This document shows positions 23,324 through 36,038 of a stretch of DNA of 64,000 nucleotides, in pieces. The notes under the pieces were generated by a model. That model made no database searches and was not told the origin of the DNA. It worked only from the letters and a program-made list of their open reading frames with translations. This DNA comes from Dendronephthya gigantea (lineage: Eukaryota; Cnidaria; Anthozoa; Malacalcyonacea; Nephtheidae). The position numbers and the translations under genes were made by a program. Numbering within the stretch: the stretch's first letter is position 1; each line of letters starts with the position of its first letter. The stretch lies in NCBI RefSeq assembly GCF_004324835.1, contig NW_021163318.1, forward strand, positions 37,501 through 101,500, in the 5' to 3' direction.

Positions 23324-26300
23324 ATGGCGGCTGCCAAAGAGTGCGCTAAATCGTCAAAGCGGTCATCACAACAACGACTTTCCTTGGAGGCTAGTTTAGA
23401 AAACTTACGCGAATTAACCGGTACAATAGAGAAAAAAAAGACCCCAAAGCAGAGCGACTTCTTCCTCACGTACGATAGCAGTGGTAAAAGAATACGTGAT
23501 TCCAATTACAAATACCGCTCTGTTGCTGAACGCAAAAAAAGCAAAAAGCGAGCTACCTCTGGCCAAACTAGTAGTGTCACTGGTAAATTAATCATAATAT
23601 TTATAGAATATCCGCAATATATATATATATATATATTGCGTGATAGCGCTGTCACAGTAAATAATTATTGTATCTTTAGAGAGCGACGACGTTGACCTTT
23701 GCCCATTTGAATCAGATAGTGGTTTTGATTTTGACATCATTAATGAAGAATCATCTGATGCTTCTCTACAAAGAAGTTAGTCTCATCCCTATATACTGTG
23801 ATGTTTCATTTATTACTACTACTTATTACGAATACTACTCAACGCTGGCGTGCAAGCATTACTGTGCAATTCATATGCAAAGTCTATTATTTATAATTTG
23901 TAGAAAATTTGACCACCTGTATAGCAAATTGTGAAAGTTTGACTCAAGAAATGAAGTCCAGTACCCAGTCCATGTGGACAAGAAGAATGCAGTCTGTGGA
24001 TGCTGCATGGGAAAATAGTAGATCTGCTATATTTGCTGCTGTTTTAAAAAGTCAAGCAATTCCTAAAACTGGGGCTGTTTGCTTCTTGTGCGGAGAAGAC
24101 AGAGCTGTTGTTCGGTGTCGCCACTGTGGACCAGATGCATTACTCTGTAACAATTGTGATGAGACAGCTCATGAGAAAAAACCTTTGCATGACCGTGATA
24201 TTTGGATAAATGGATTTTATCAAGCAGTTCCTCCAACTGAAACAGTCCTGCCAGATGGATCTCCAGGCTTCAACAGTAAGTGATTATTGTAAATTTATTA
24301 ATTCAAAAATTATCATTGGTTTGTTCAGATGCTGACTATATTCTTGATAATCTTGTTCCAGAAACTGTGAAATATATCAATTATAAATATTGCTATGCAT
24401 GCATTTATTTTTTATACAATCATTTCAGCTATACTACAAGTACTGGTTCAGTAATCTTATACTGTATAAAATAGACTGATTATTACATTTTTTACAGGAA
24501 GATATGCTCCATTTTTATTTTGCAAAGAATGTATTTATTGCAAGGGCCAGGATACACTTTCTATCATCCCCTCTAATGAAATGTGCATTCTTATAACAGC
24601 CAAAGGTACGAGTTGAGCTGTGTTGTACAGTGGTGTGCACTACATCATGTGCTCTAAAATTGTAGTTACTATCAGCTTATCTTGATTTTCAATGTTTTCT
24701 TGCAGGAAGATTTGATTTGTATTTATTCACATACAGTTGCACTGGATGTGATCAACAGTTCTCACCATTAACACTGGAGAAGATAATTAATGAAGGGTAT
24801 TGGCCAGGTGGCCCAAAGAATCTTAATTACATCTTCTGTGAAGATGTGTTCAGAGTTTGGGATTCACTGCGAAAGTATATGCCAGGCACATCTGAGACAG
24901 CATTTCTTAGGTCCTTGGCCTCCATATCTAGTGAAAAGGGCAGGGTTAGTAAATCATACTTAGGTCACTGTACATAGATCAATCAAATTTTGTACCTGTA
25001 GTGGTCTAAAACTGTGCATAATCTTCTTGATCAATTTTTAGTCAGGTATCATCAACACATCAGTGTTTCATCGTGCATTCAAAGAATGGTGTTTTGCCAT
25101 GCATGAAGTTGACATCTTACAAGAAAAACAATGGGCAAATTGCCCATCATGTTTTAGATCCCAACATTCGTGTCATGTTGATGGAAACGCTAAACTTTAT
25201 AGATACAACAGTGTGCCAAGGTATTGTGTTGTTGCCTGGCTAAAATCATACTGACCAAATGTCCATGATTTATGTAATTTGTTTATAGAGGTGAAAGAAA
25301 ATGCTACTATGAAAATACATTCATTGAAGATGATGAACTGGTAGAGGAGCACTTGAACAATGTTTATTCCAACAACTCAGCTAAGGTATGATCATGATTG
25401 TGAGGAATTATGGAGAATTGTGCAATGATAACAGTTTTGTGTACAATAATAATATACCAAAACTGCATAAGAGTTATACTTATAAATCATATTCAATCCT
25501 CCTAGGGTCATTCAAGTAATTCCTATTGTGGTTCCTCTCATTGGAAAGCTGCAAGGAATACGGTCAACCGCCAATCCAAACTTGATGAAACTGGTCTTGT
25601 TGTAGCAGGCTGTAGACATTCTCTGGCTCAATCTGCTGTGAATATGCATCAAGGTGAACTGTATGGATACACACATTATTTGCAAATCAACCGACTAATT
25701 CACCATAAAGTTAAGTTCTTATGGCAAGATGTGATTTGTAAGTACTGGCCTTGGTTTATTTCGCTTCCCAAAGATTTGTCACCTGATGAAGCCTTTTTGA
25801 TGGCCCACATTATACATTCATGCATGGTAAAGCTCATGTTTGGTCTTGCCAGTATTTTAATAAAACAAATGTTAACCAATTTTAATTAGGAGAATCATTC
25901 AAATTGCATACTTATAATGTTCATACCTTTCAGGTTACATGGGGTGGACGTTGGCAAATTGGAAGTGGTTACACTGCAGGTGAAGAGGTTGAGCAAATCA
26001 ACAGCTACATCTCGAGATTGGGATCAACAACAAAATACATGCATGCAGCAGGTACGTAGCTGTTCGAATTTTTAGGTTTCCTGTAAAATGTATTGATTGC
26101 GTGTGAATTTGCTGTGGTTTATTGATTATAATGTCTAAATGTTATATTTTTCATCGTTTTCAACACTTTGTTACATTAGACTACTTACCTCTTAATTTCT
26201 GAAGACTTACATTTGCCATTGACGGATTAAGCTTTTTCATTTATATACGACAGGTCGCAATGAAGCACTAACGGAGCATGTTCTTCACTGGAACAAGTTA

Positions 26301-28589
26301 AAGATTCTTAAGCTGCCAATCACTCTTTGCAAGAAATATGTATGTTTGTTTATTCGTAAATTTTATTATTCAATAGTTTTTCTCAGTAAACTAAAAAGAC
26401 TTTTGATATTTATAATTCAATTCTCTTGTGACAGGTAAAGAAGTTAATAGAAGAAAATAAGAAGGAACTTGATGAGCTGGTAAACGAGCTAAATCTTTCA
26501 GCATATCGTGAAGAGTTCGGTAATTGGGCTGCTGAAATAACAGCGTGTGGGAAACGTACGTAATTATACGCATTTTATTCATTTCAACTTGCTTGATTCA
26601 AACGCGTGAGGTGTATCAGGTGGAATGTTTAAAACTCGCAAACTACTATACAGACAGTAGCGTGTACATGCTCTACAATGCCGGTTATAGGGCCTAATTC
26701 CACGGGCGCCTTTTCTCCGCGAAATGCGAAATATTTCGCCTGTTTCTTTTGAATTTCGACCACTTGAAAAAATTAACTCTGCTTCATTGCTCACAATTCA
26801 AAAGAAGCAGGCAAAATATTTCGCCTTTCGCTTGAAATTTTATCCCGTTAAATTAGGGCTATAGACTAACTATAGTTACCTGTACTTACATTTGTGTTTC
26901 CAGGGTCGAAGTTTGAGATGACGAAGCGTGAAGGTGATCTTGTTTCTTACTATGAGCTGTATACCGAAGTGCGCGAAGCTATCGCTTTGAAGCCGTTCCT
27001 CGATGTTGCTGGTGATGAAGCTGAAACAGAAATAAACGACGGGAATTCAGGATTGTATGCTCAAGCCTTGGCAAAACATCAGGAAATGGATAAGAAAGAA
27101 AAGAAATTAAGAAACCTTGAATCGACTCTATGTGTAGTTGGAAATGAGTTAGGGAAGCAACAAGCCCTGCAAGAGGGGAAAAATCTTTTGGCTGTCAGAA
27201 AAAGAATTTCTATTCGCGAAGAGATTGAAATGTTATGCTTTTCTATTTCACAGCGAAAGAAAAATATTAGCCGCCTAGCAGGTTTAAGTATACATTTATT
27301 TTAACAGGAACTTTAATAACAGAAACTTTAAACTGTGGTCGTAGTTAATAATGTAAATGTTTTAAATGAAAGTACGTATGTATTTAATATACTGTTGGAA
27401 TGTTTCAGATTCGTCGAAACAAAGGGCTAGATTGCGTAGCAAAAATGCTCTGGAAAAGAAAAAACTTAGCGATTCCATCACGCAATATAATGTGGTAAAT
27501 CGGTTGTTAGAAACTGGTCCTGAAGAAGATGATATCACATCTGAGACTGCTTTGGATGGTAATTTTCCTTGGATTGACCCACAAGACAACAGAGGTACTG
27601 TACATACATACAAACATACATACCTACATACATTATAATTATCAGGTAATTGCAACTCAATTTGGGACTGTATTGTAAATCAGTTATATGCGAACATTTA
27701 GAGAAAAACTGTTTGTTGCGAAGAACTGTATGTTTATATTTATAGTGCTCATATTTCGGTAAAATTATGTTTCTCACACGATTTAGTGGCGCTATCTTTA
27801 CGCTTAAAAAGAAAACCCGTTGAAGTGTACCTTAATGGCATTCGACTAAAAGAAGAACTGGGTCTTTTGGAAGATGAAATGTACAAATTTTTGTGTTACT
27901 ACAAAGACAACATTTTGCCAAGTCTTGATACTCGATTACGTTCCATTATTAATGGTTGGTAGATAAAATAATACCTAAGTACGTAAACGTCATTTTTAGT
28001 AATTACTATCAAGTAATTTTTAGGGAGGAGCGACGGTAGGTCTGACATTGACACTCGAGGTTTTTTCAATAAAGAATTAAAAGTGGTGACCAGTCATGAT
28101 AATATTTAAATGGTGACTTTATAATATCAGTTTCAAAAATAATTATCTTTTCTTACCGGGTTTAGACGACTTGCTTGATGAGGATGTTGACGAGGATATT
28201 CGACAATCAGAACAGGTATACGCCCTGAACAAGCGAGTGGTATATAAATTTAAAAATATCAAATAGTCTAGCTTAGATAATTATGTTATTTGTATTTTTA
28301 CCTTGATTGCACTAACCATTTTAACTGTGACATGTGTATATAGGGAAAATACAGAGCTTTGCGTTGCAGTCGCCTTGCGATGGCTGGTGAAGCAGCTTTA
28401 ATTAAATCTGGGATGTTTTTCTGCAAGAAAATGATAAGAGAAGCGATTGCTGTTTTTAAAAAAACGCTTGACGGGACGTTGGACGTCGATGAGTATATTG
28501 ATAGCGAGGAAGAAGATGATGAGGACGATGAGGAGATTGCCGCAAGTGAAGAAAACGAGGAAATTGTTGAAATCGATCCTGAACTATGA
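23324..28589 (+). CDS. KDZ transposase, 17 exons, 1011 residues
   Basis: Exons by gt/ag sites: 23324-23582, 23680-23775, 23904-24275, 24497-24605, 24706-24944, 25042-25220, 25289-25385, 25506-25826, 25935-26051, 26254-26339, 26435-26555, 26904-27281, 27409-27594, 27787-27954, 28024-28035, 28166-28215, 28344-28589. The sum is 3036 bases, divisible by three, with no internal stop. Domains in order: Lys/Ser-rich N-terminus, a Cys cluster (CFLCGEDRAVVRCRHCGPD...CNNCD) like those fused to KDZ transposases, CTGCDQQFSPLTL, then the core with CHVDGNAKLYRY, DETGLVVAGCRHS, VNMHQGELYGY, WQDVICKYWPW, HIIHSCM-VTWGGRWQIGSGY and GEEVEQINSYISRLGSTTKY (the Glu motif), and NFPWID. The tail is very acidic (EEEDDEDDEE). 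Start ATGGCGGCTGCC lies just inside the TIR. It should cut and paste this element. The 12-base exon 15 is optional, as skipping it keeps frame. Confidence 0.88.
26686..26863. mobile_element. Small foldback repeat inside a KDZ intron
   Basis: Inverted arms (tatagggcctaatt ... aaatatttcgcctg...cttttgaatt and their reverse complements) fill most of the intron between exons 11 and 12. About 178 bases, no coding frame; spliced out with the intron. Confidence 0.6.
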
Positions 28590-28848
28590 ATATTAAATTT
28601 AGCATAAGATACACCTAAATCCAGCGACAGTGAGTGGGTGGCAACCCATGATACCCCTGCCAAAGAGCAGCTAATACGACATGATGTCGGGGGACTGGAA
28701 GCCTTGGTGTTATTTTCTCGTATTTATGAATCTATGCATAGGATGGGATGAGATAAAACGCTTTCAATAATATAAACAATCCTTGTAAAACTCTGTCAGC
28801 AATAATTATGCTAACATCAGAATAATACCTGAATTGGAACTGAAGTTT

Positions 28849-29321
28849 CATGCAATAAATCCATCTAGAAGTTTGTCTTCGGCACTAGATGCCTGTCAAA
28901 ATACAGTTTTTCTACACCCCTATAACAAAATCGATACCGATATCACACATCACATACTTCTATTAACTCGATTGCTCTGAAATTTTAGAATAATGCTTGA
29001 ATTGGCAAATTAATCAAGTGTGCAAAGTTTCATGCAATTAATCCATCTAGAAGTTTGTCTTCGGCACTAGATGCCTGTCAAAATACAGTTTTTCTACACC
29101 CCTATAACAAAATCGATACCGATATCACACATCACATACTTCTATTAACTCGATTGCTCTGAAATTTTAGAATAATACTTGAATTGGCAAATTCATCAAG
29201 TGTGCAAAGTTTCATGCAATAAATCCATCTAGAAGTTTGTCTTCGGCACTAGATGCCTGTCAAAATACAGTTTTTCTACACCCCTATAACAAAATCGATA
29301 CCGATATCACACATCACATAG
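28849..29321. repeat. 182-bp tandem repeat, 2.6 units, inside the KDZ element
   Basis: 'catgcaataaatccatctag' recurs at 28849, 29031 and 29213, exactly 182 bases apart, followed each time by near-identical sequence to cacatcacata. It starts about 260 bases after the transposase stop and ends where the BEL/Pao fragment begins. Confidence 0.9.
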
Positions 29322-30980
29322 CAATGGAATACTCCGCGTTGGCGGACGTCTGCGGCGAGCGGAGTTCGAGTTAGGAGAGAAATACCCCATCATCTTGCCA
29401 CGCAACGACCACGTATCCAACCTGGTTGTACGACACCACCACAGTAAAGTGCATCATCAAGGGAGGTCCATCACCCGGGGCGCGGTTCGCCAAGCTGGCT
29501 ATTGGATAGTTGGAGGATACCGAGTTGTATCGAAAGAAATACATTCCTGCGTGACTTGCAAAAAATTACGGGGCCGACCTTTAGAGCAGCAGATGGCCGA
29601 CCTACCTGCAGACAGAATGGAGGTTGGACCCCCCTTCACCAACGTCGGTTTTGACGTGTTCGGTCCATGGGAAGTACATACGAGGAAAACTAGAGGCGGT
29701 GCGGCCAAGTCGAAGCGTTGGGGTCTGGTATTCACCTGTCTTGCAAGCAGAGCGATACATATCGAGGTCCTAGAGTCCATGGATGCAAGTGCCTTCATCT
29801 GTGCTCTCAGGCGCTTCTTCGCACTACGAGGCCAGGCGGCACTACTTCGTTGCAATCGAGGGACGAACTTCATCGGAGGGAAATCGGAGTTAGAGGATGC
29901 TTTCAACGATATGAAGCTTGGAAAGATCGAAAGGTTCGTGACAGAACAAGGTTGCAAGTGGGAACTAAATCCGCCGCACGCATCATACTTCGGCGGCGTA
30001 TGGGAAAGGCAGATCGGGACCATTCGTCGCGTTTTGGAGGGCATGTTCGTTGAACTCGGCAAGGCTCAGCTAACCCACGAGCTCTTGTCAACCTTGATGG
30101 CGGAGGTAACAGGAATTGTCAATGCTCGGCCGCTAACCGCTATACCAACGGACGTTGACGATCCACAGCCTCTATCACCCGCTATGTTGATTACCATGAA
30201 GACCCGTCCTTTAGGTCCTCCACCTGGCAACTTCCTACCTACGGATTTGTACGCACAACGTCAGTGGAAGCGGGTACAGTACCTCGCAGACCAGTTCTGG
30301 CTGAGATGGCGTCGAGAGTACCTCCAATCTCTTCAGTCAAGGAAAAAGTGGAACCAGCCGCAGAGAAATCTCATCGAAGGAGACATCGTACTAATGAAGG
30401 ATGGAGAATATCGTAATGACTGGCCCCTCGGACGAGTGACGGACGCCGTAAAAAGTGAAGACGGAAAGGTGAGAAAAGCGTACATCGCGATCAAGAGAGA
30501 CGGCCAGAAAAAAGTCATGTTTCGCCCCATTAAGGAGCTGATTCTTCTCATTCCTGCAGATAAAGTTAAAGACGGTGAAAAGTAGCAAGGATGTAATCAT
30601 CCTTGGACGAGGAGTGTGACGTTTATTAAAGTTTATATTTTTTAGTTAAATAAAGTACGCAGTAACTGCCGCTGGTCAGAGTTCTGCGGACGCGCGGAAC
30701 AAAATAAGAAACGTTGCGAACACGTTTTTGTCTTTGATCGAGAAAATACAGCAAGTTTAAATTTGATTTAAGTCACAAGTTTCTACCTTATAGCCTAAGT
30801 TTATCGTCGATATCAGAAGTAAGTTACGTCATGATTATTTGCGCACCTTTTTCATACAATTTTAGTCGCAGTTTTAGCTCTTATTTACATATTTCTTTGT
30901 ATTATTCATAGTTTTTACCGCTCTGTTTACGTGTACCTTTGTTGAATAAATCAATGTTAAAAATGGAGTGTTGTGCACAA
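29322..30980 (+). mobile_element. BEL/Pao retroelement fragment (fossil) nested in the KDZ element
   Basis: A 3' portion of a BEL/Pao LTR retrotransposon. Recognised parts: an integrase zinc-binding region (HHHSKVHHQG ... CVTCKKLRG), the integrase core (NVGFDVFGPWEV ... PHASYFGGVWERQIGTIRR) and the DUF5641-type C-terminal domain (FWLRWRREYLQSLQ ... GDIVLMKDG). AT-rich sequence from about 30616, beginning TGTGACG and holding aataaa signals, may be its 3' LTR; its outer limit is uncertain. The gag, protease and reverse transcriptase parts are absent here, so it is a broken relic. It moves as cargo of the KDZ element; its own insertion must predate the latest KDZ jump or follow it, which the sequence does not settle. 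Confidence 0.75.
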
Positions 30981-31359
30981 CTGAGTGGTTAAAACATGCG
31001 AACTTGACGCATCAGCAACCTCGTGATGTGTTGAGAACGCGACAGTCAGTGTTATGCAAAGGCAATTTGAATATCGAATTTACATACAGTACTTATATGA
31101 GTTATATCCACGATTATTTATATCAGTATATGCAAATTTATTATGCAAAGAATCATACCATTTGCATTTGTGCGTTTTCTGTGTTAACATTTGCCATTGC
31201 TTCAATAAAATAATAACACGATCAGATGAATTTCGGGTGAATATTGTTCAAGAATTTATATTTTGCCGCTAAATTTGTGCCGCGAATAAATTCCGCGATC
31301 AAATTCCGCGATTATGATTATGAATCAATGTAATGAATAATTAACCGTGAATAAACATA

Positions 31360-31484
31360 CACGCGGACCAATCTCTGGGCTCTGGGTCCTACAAGTGTTT
31401 GAGGCTTGAACTATGTATTATGCATATTCTTACGGCATTTGACATATACCTATAATAGGTATTCTTAGAGTGAGGATGTGTTGG
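31360..31484. repeat. Right TIR of the KDZ element
   Basis: 125 bases, exact reverse complement of 23172-23296, followed by the second copy of tctgtctgt (31485-31493). Confidence 0.95.
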
Positions 31485-31493
31485 TCTGTCTGT

Positions 31494-33669
31494 CCGGAAA
31501 GATTTTTGTTCCGGGGGAATAATTAAGCGTGCGTATGTTTAAAAAATTAAAGGGGGGACGTACGGATTATATCTTCTAAATTGTAACGCGTGTGCAAATA
31601 TCGATGTGCTGGAGAGCCTGAATATCGATGTGCTGGAGAGCCCGAATGCAAACTGCCAAGTAAGTATGGTTTTTTCCTTTCTGCCGATTTCCATCAAGGT
31701 GATGAACAAAATTAGTATTTACTCGAGAGGCAAACAATGTGCGTTTATCGGCGCTTCTTACGGCCCGAAATTTTGCCTTATCGTCGTGGTCGAAGATTAC
31801 ATTTAATAATGTCTTATTACAAGGGGACAAAATGTACATAAAAGCTCTTAATAGGGGCTTTATAGTCTTACCGTCAGGTGTAGATTTTTTGTCTGTGGAA
31901 AACTTACCAACATGTTCTAGACTGTACCAGTACAATTATGTTCATTTAATAAGTCGACATATCGGCTGTGTTTTGTCATAACAACTACAGATAGATGATC
32001 TGCCCGTTTTTTAAAACCCTAAAGTCATTAGCATGACTTTGCCCATGAGGCTCAACATATACTGGAGGGACACAAAGGATTAGCCCAATCATTGTACATG
32101 TTAGAGACAACTGAACACAATTTTATGCGGCAAGTCCCATTGAGAGTCTGAGAGAGTAAATAGTATTTACAAATTACAGACACCAATATTTGAGAGTTGA
32201 GACACAAACAGTGTCAGTAAAGCATGAGAGGGTAATCATACATATTTTATGAATCCGCCAGTATTTTATGAATGATATCTTTCCTCAATATTTGTAGATG
32301 TCTAGATCATGTGCAATTCACATAATGCTACCAGGTACTGCAATTAATGTTTGCCAGGGTGAATTAGAGCAAGTTTGACCTATGATACATGCAGACCTTA
32401 GTTAAATAAAGGTGCATGGTGTATACCTTGTTACCTTCAATGCATCAATGGACATGAAACAAAAATAACAGAGTAAACTACAGTAATTACAAAACGAATC
32501 AAAGTGTTTAGAAAATGCAAATTAAATTATGCCCAAATTTACTACATTAGAATGTAGAAAGTATGATTAACTTTTACCTCAGCCTGTCATGTATGTAAAT
32601 ATAAACGTAATCTGACACCAACCCTGGTTAACTCGAACAGTTTTTCTTGAGAGTTCGAGTTAGTGGGGGATATATTTACATATATATTGTTACTCTATTG
32701 AATATCAGGAAAGCTTATCAATTAATACTTAGGCATCATAGATCTGTAACTTCTTAGTCAGTTTTATCTTGCCAATAGCAGTTTTATAGTTGTTATATTG
32801 AATTTGTTATATTTTGTAATAAATTATATATTTGTTCAAATGTTTACATATCAAAGTTTTTCTTATAATCATATATAATCAGGTATGATTAACTGATGCT
32901 GCTGGTTCTTTTTCCACTTCAGTTAAGTTATGTTCATGAATCTTGTTATGTGCCCTCATTATTAATGTCACACTGTTGCCCTTGTTTCTGAATAAAACTG
33001 TTATCCGTACAACATTTGATGCTAAGTTGTTTGAAGATGCTTCCATGCTGCTCCCTGGTTATATTGTAAAGATTTTTAATTCAGATCTTCGGCAGCAATT
33101 TTTCCTTCTGATAAGAATGTCTAGTTAACGAAACTATTTGTACAACCCTAAGCCAAATGAGAAACTCTCAAATATTTTCACCCGTATGCTACCATTTGTT
33201 TGTATTGTACATGTACAATTATAAATTATGAGATTGTGTTGTGACATGCCGTATCAAAATTCAATCGCTTAATATAGAAATCATTCAGGGAGTGAAAATA
33301 TATAAAACATAGTCCAACGTTAAAGTTTAAAGAATATTGTCAGATAATTCGCAATTACAAGCTTTAGCACATAAGTATTTATAAGTAGAAAGCCGATAGG
33401 CTCGGAATGCAAAGGCAAATGGCAACGCATGTGACATATATTTGCATATTATTTATGTAGATACACATGCAAATATATTATTAAAGCACCTATAAGATTT
33501 ATGTACATACCTTTTCGTTGTTTGATGCATAATCCTTTTTTGTGTAGATATAAAAATCCAATCTTGTTTATTTCATAAAGCTAGGCGCACACACGACGAT
33601 TTTAGTCGGCCGATTCCTGTCTAGATTGTCTAGATGGATGTTTTCATCAAAATGTGGCGACTGGCGATC
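31494..33669. other. Non-coding stretch
   Basis: No gene recognised. A 24-base unit (aatatcgatgtgctggagag + cc..) is doubled at about 31597-31644, followed by a donor-like caagtaagta. AT-rich and featureless otherwise. Confidence 0.45.
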
Positions 33670-33671
33670 TA

Positions 33672-33876
33672 CAGGGTGTATCAAAAAAAAGGTAATCCAA
33701 CTTCAACGCGCTATTGTACGTGAACTACTCAGTCTATGAACGAAATTTTTTCACATTCGGAAAGATCAGGCTTTTAGCTATCGGATGTCATGCTTTTAAT
33801 GCCAAATGGAGAAAAAATGAGCACATACGAGGCTGATAAAAAATGTTAGTCACAATCGCATATTTTCACCTCTGAG
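33672..33876. repeat. Left TIR of the mariner-like element
   Basis: 205 bases from cagggtgtatc to cacctctgag; partner at 39747-39951. TA at 33670-33671. Confidence 0.85.
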
Positions 33877-33999
33877 CCTAATTAAAGCAGTGCATAACAA
33901 AAGAAAAAACAATTAATCACGAACATGTCACAGCTTGCACTGGTTTTACAACTTGTTTATTGCAAATTATTTACATTTACACTTTAAAGAGATTATGCG

Positions 34000-34547
34000 C
34001 CAATGCCTTCAACGTGACCACCATCTCTATCGATACAGAGTTGACATCGCCGCCGCATTGCTTGGAATGTTCTCCTGATTAGCGCAGGATTATCTCTCAA
34101 CGCTTCAACTTCATGTTAAATGCGATTCCGCAAATCATTTAGATCATGTGGTGGGCTTGTGTACACTTTATTCTTTAGGTAACCCCAAAGAAAGAAATCG
34201 CAAGGAGTAAGGTCAGGGGATCTTGGTGGCCATTCTACGTCATGGTGGAGGGCAATCACGCGATGACCAAACAGTTCTCTTAACCGATCGCGGACTGCAA
34301 TTAAACGATGTGCTGGCGCACCGTCTTGCACCCACCAGAGATTTCGGAATGCCCCTTCAATTTGCCTCCGAAAATGTTGCTGGAGTTGTGGCACCACGTC
34401 GTTGTTTATCATTTGGAGATAAATTTGTCCAGTGACATTTCTTTCAAAGAAAAATGGACCAATTATCTGGCCGCTGCCACAAAGTCCAATCCAAACCGTC
34501 AATTTTTCGCGACTGATGTTGACCTCGTTGACCTTCGTTGTCCACAT
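34000..34547 (-). pseudogene. Mariner transposase, C-terminal part
   Basis: It continues the gene left at 39053. It reads EKLTVWIGLCGSGQIIGPFF, then WVQDGAPAHR (second Asp) and WPPRSPDLTPCDFFLWGYL (third Asp). By my count 41 residues separate the second and third Asp, pointing to a DD41D group rather than classical DD34D mariner. A TAA replaces a codon after NDLRNRI (about 34115), after which the frame goes on with ALRDNPALIRRTFQAMRRRC and ends at about 34000. Dead. Confidence 0.8.
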
Positions 34548-34555
34548 ACGTGGAC

Positions 34556-36017
34556 ATGGCGGTTTTTAGCTCAGTTCATGACCATGAATTTACGAAATAT
34601 TTAAGCTTCGAAGCTGGAGAATATCGATGGGAAGGGACCTACGATCAGTTGAAAACATATTTCGCCGATAATGCAATATCTGGTAGTTGGAGTTGCCCTG
34701 GCGGCGCCGTAAAATTATTTACAGCCGAAGAGTTTGAAGTCAAATGGCAAAAGTCGAAGAAACTAGTCGTCGTGAGAGACACTGCAGATACGTATATTTC
34801 AAATTTTTTTATGCAGGCAGCTGGGAAAGATAAAAATTTACCGAACGTAAGTTCTGTAGAAGCTACAAGCTGTGATGTAAATCCAGCTCAAGAAGAAAAT
34901 GATCGCGGTGACTGTAATGTTGTTTCGTTAGAAGCGGCCATTAACAACAAACTTGATAATATTGTGAAAGCCTTGGACGACTTCAAACTTATTACCATTC
35001 TCCAAGATGAAAATAAGAAATTAAAAGAAAATCTAAATGATCTTTCAAATAAGCACAACAATTTGTTGTGTGTTGAATCAGATCTAAACACACGAATTAA
35101 GGATCTAGAAAACGAGCGCTCATGCCTGCTGACTGCCGTGAAACTTATTTACAGTGATAGGGATAGTAAAGTCGCGTCAGACTCGAGTAATAATCGATCT
35201 GCTTCGGTTCAAACAGATATTCCTCCAATGTCCAATAACCCGTCTAATTTCCCAGTGATAGAGTTGGATAATACTAAGGAAAGGGAATCTCCTAAGCAAA
35301 ATAGTGATTCAGTTAAATCAAAACGTAAAAACAAAGCCAAAGGGAAAAAGAAATTACAAGAGTCTAATGTAAACCAACAACGCGATGAATCATTAGTTAA
35401 TCCTCCTAACAATACACTTAATACCAATCAACCCGATCATGATGATAATTATCATAACAGCAGTATTCAAAGTGAGACCCGTCATGGTAAACAAGGTCGA
35501 GATATGAACATGTCCAGTTCTGATAAGAAAGTTACAGTAGTTGCAGGTGACTCAATTAAAAAACTTGCAGGGATGGCGCCTATCAGACGTGAACAACCAT
35601 GTTGTTGTTAAGAGCTTTGCAGGTGCCACTGAGGATATGGAGGACTACTTGAAACCAGTTATTCGCAAAGAACCTGAGACAATAATACTGCATGTTGGTA
35701 CTAATGACTTAAAAAAACTATCATCTAAACAAGTAGCCGAGGGCATTTCAAATTTGGGTGTTCAGATTAAAGAAGAATCACCAAATACTAATATTGTGCT
35801 TTCCAGCATTACACTACGAACAGATAACCCGTATCTAACTGCTAAAGCAAACGATGCTAACAAATTGATAAACTCATTATGCACTAGGAATAAGTGGAAA
35901 TTCATAAACCACTCGGCGATCAATTCTACCTGTTTAAACACTAGAGGCTTGCACCTGAATCGTAAAGGAACCTCTCTTATTGCCAAAAACATTAGCCAAT
36001 TCATTGTTACTAATTAG
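34556..36017 (+). pseudogene. LINE ORF1: coiled coil plus SGNH esterase
   Basis: It starts MAVFSSVHDHEFTKYLSFEA. Residues about 120-190 form a coiled coil (LQDENKKLKENLNDLSNKHN), then a Lys-rich stretch (SKRKNKAKGKKK). An SGNH-hydrolase domain follows: GDSIKKL (Ser block), HVGTNDLKKLS (Asn block, GTND) and RGLHLNRKGT (catalytic Asp/His replaced by the usual LHLN form). Such an esterase ORF1 is known in CR1 elements and is thought to act on lipids or RNP assembly. A 1-base loss in an A-run near 35560 shifts the frame between GDSIKKL and the rest. Confidence 0.8.
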
Positions 36018-36038
36018 GAATTTGCCACACGGGAGTCG

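Larger units (their letters stand above)
23172..31484 (+). mobile_element. KDZ (Kyakuja-Dileera-Zisupton) DNA transposon, apparently intact
   Basis: An 8313-bp element bounded by perfect 125-bp inverted repeats and a 9-bp target duplication (tctgtctgt at 23163-23171 and 31485-31493). It carries one plus-strand, 17-exon transposase gene (23324-28589), then a 182-bp tandem array and a fragment of a BEL/Pao retroelement. The transposase shows the KDZ cysteine cluster and catalytic motifs and reads open through all exons. Perfect TIRs argue for a recent insertion. Confidence 0.9.

Noticed and set aside
23608-23640. Regulatory element at the (ta)n run in the first KDZ intron
   Set aside because: Simple dinucleotide repeat with no supporting signal.
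26391-26794. Minus-strand frames in the KDZ gene as a separate gene
   Set aside because: They run over introns and a foldback repeat, and no splice-linked domain emerges.
29499-30091. Minus-strand frame of 187 codons opposite the BEL/Pao fragment
   Set aside because: It is the antisense shadow of the integrase coding strand, with no domain of its own.
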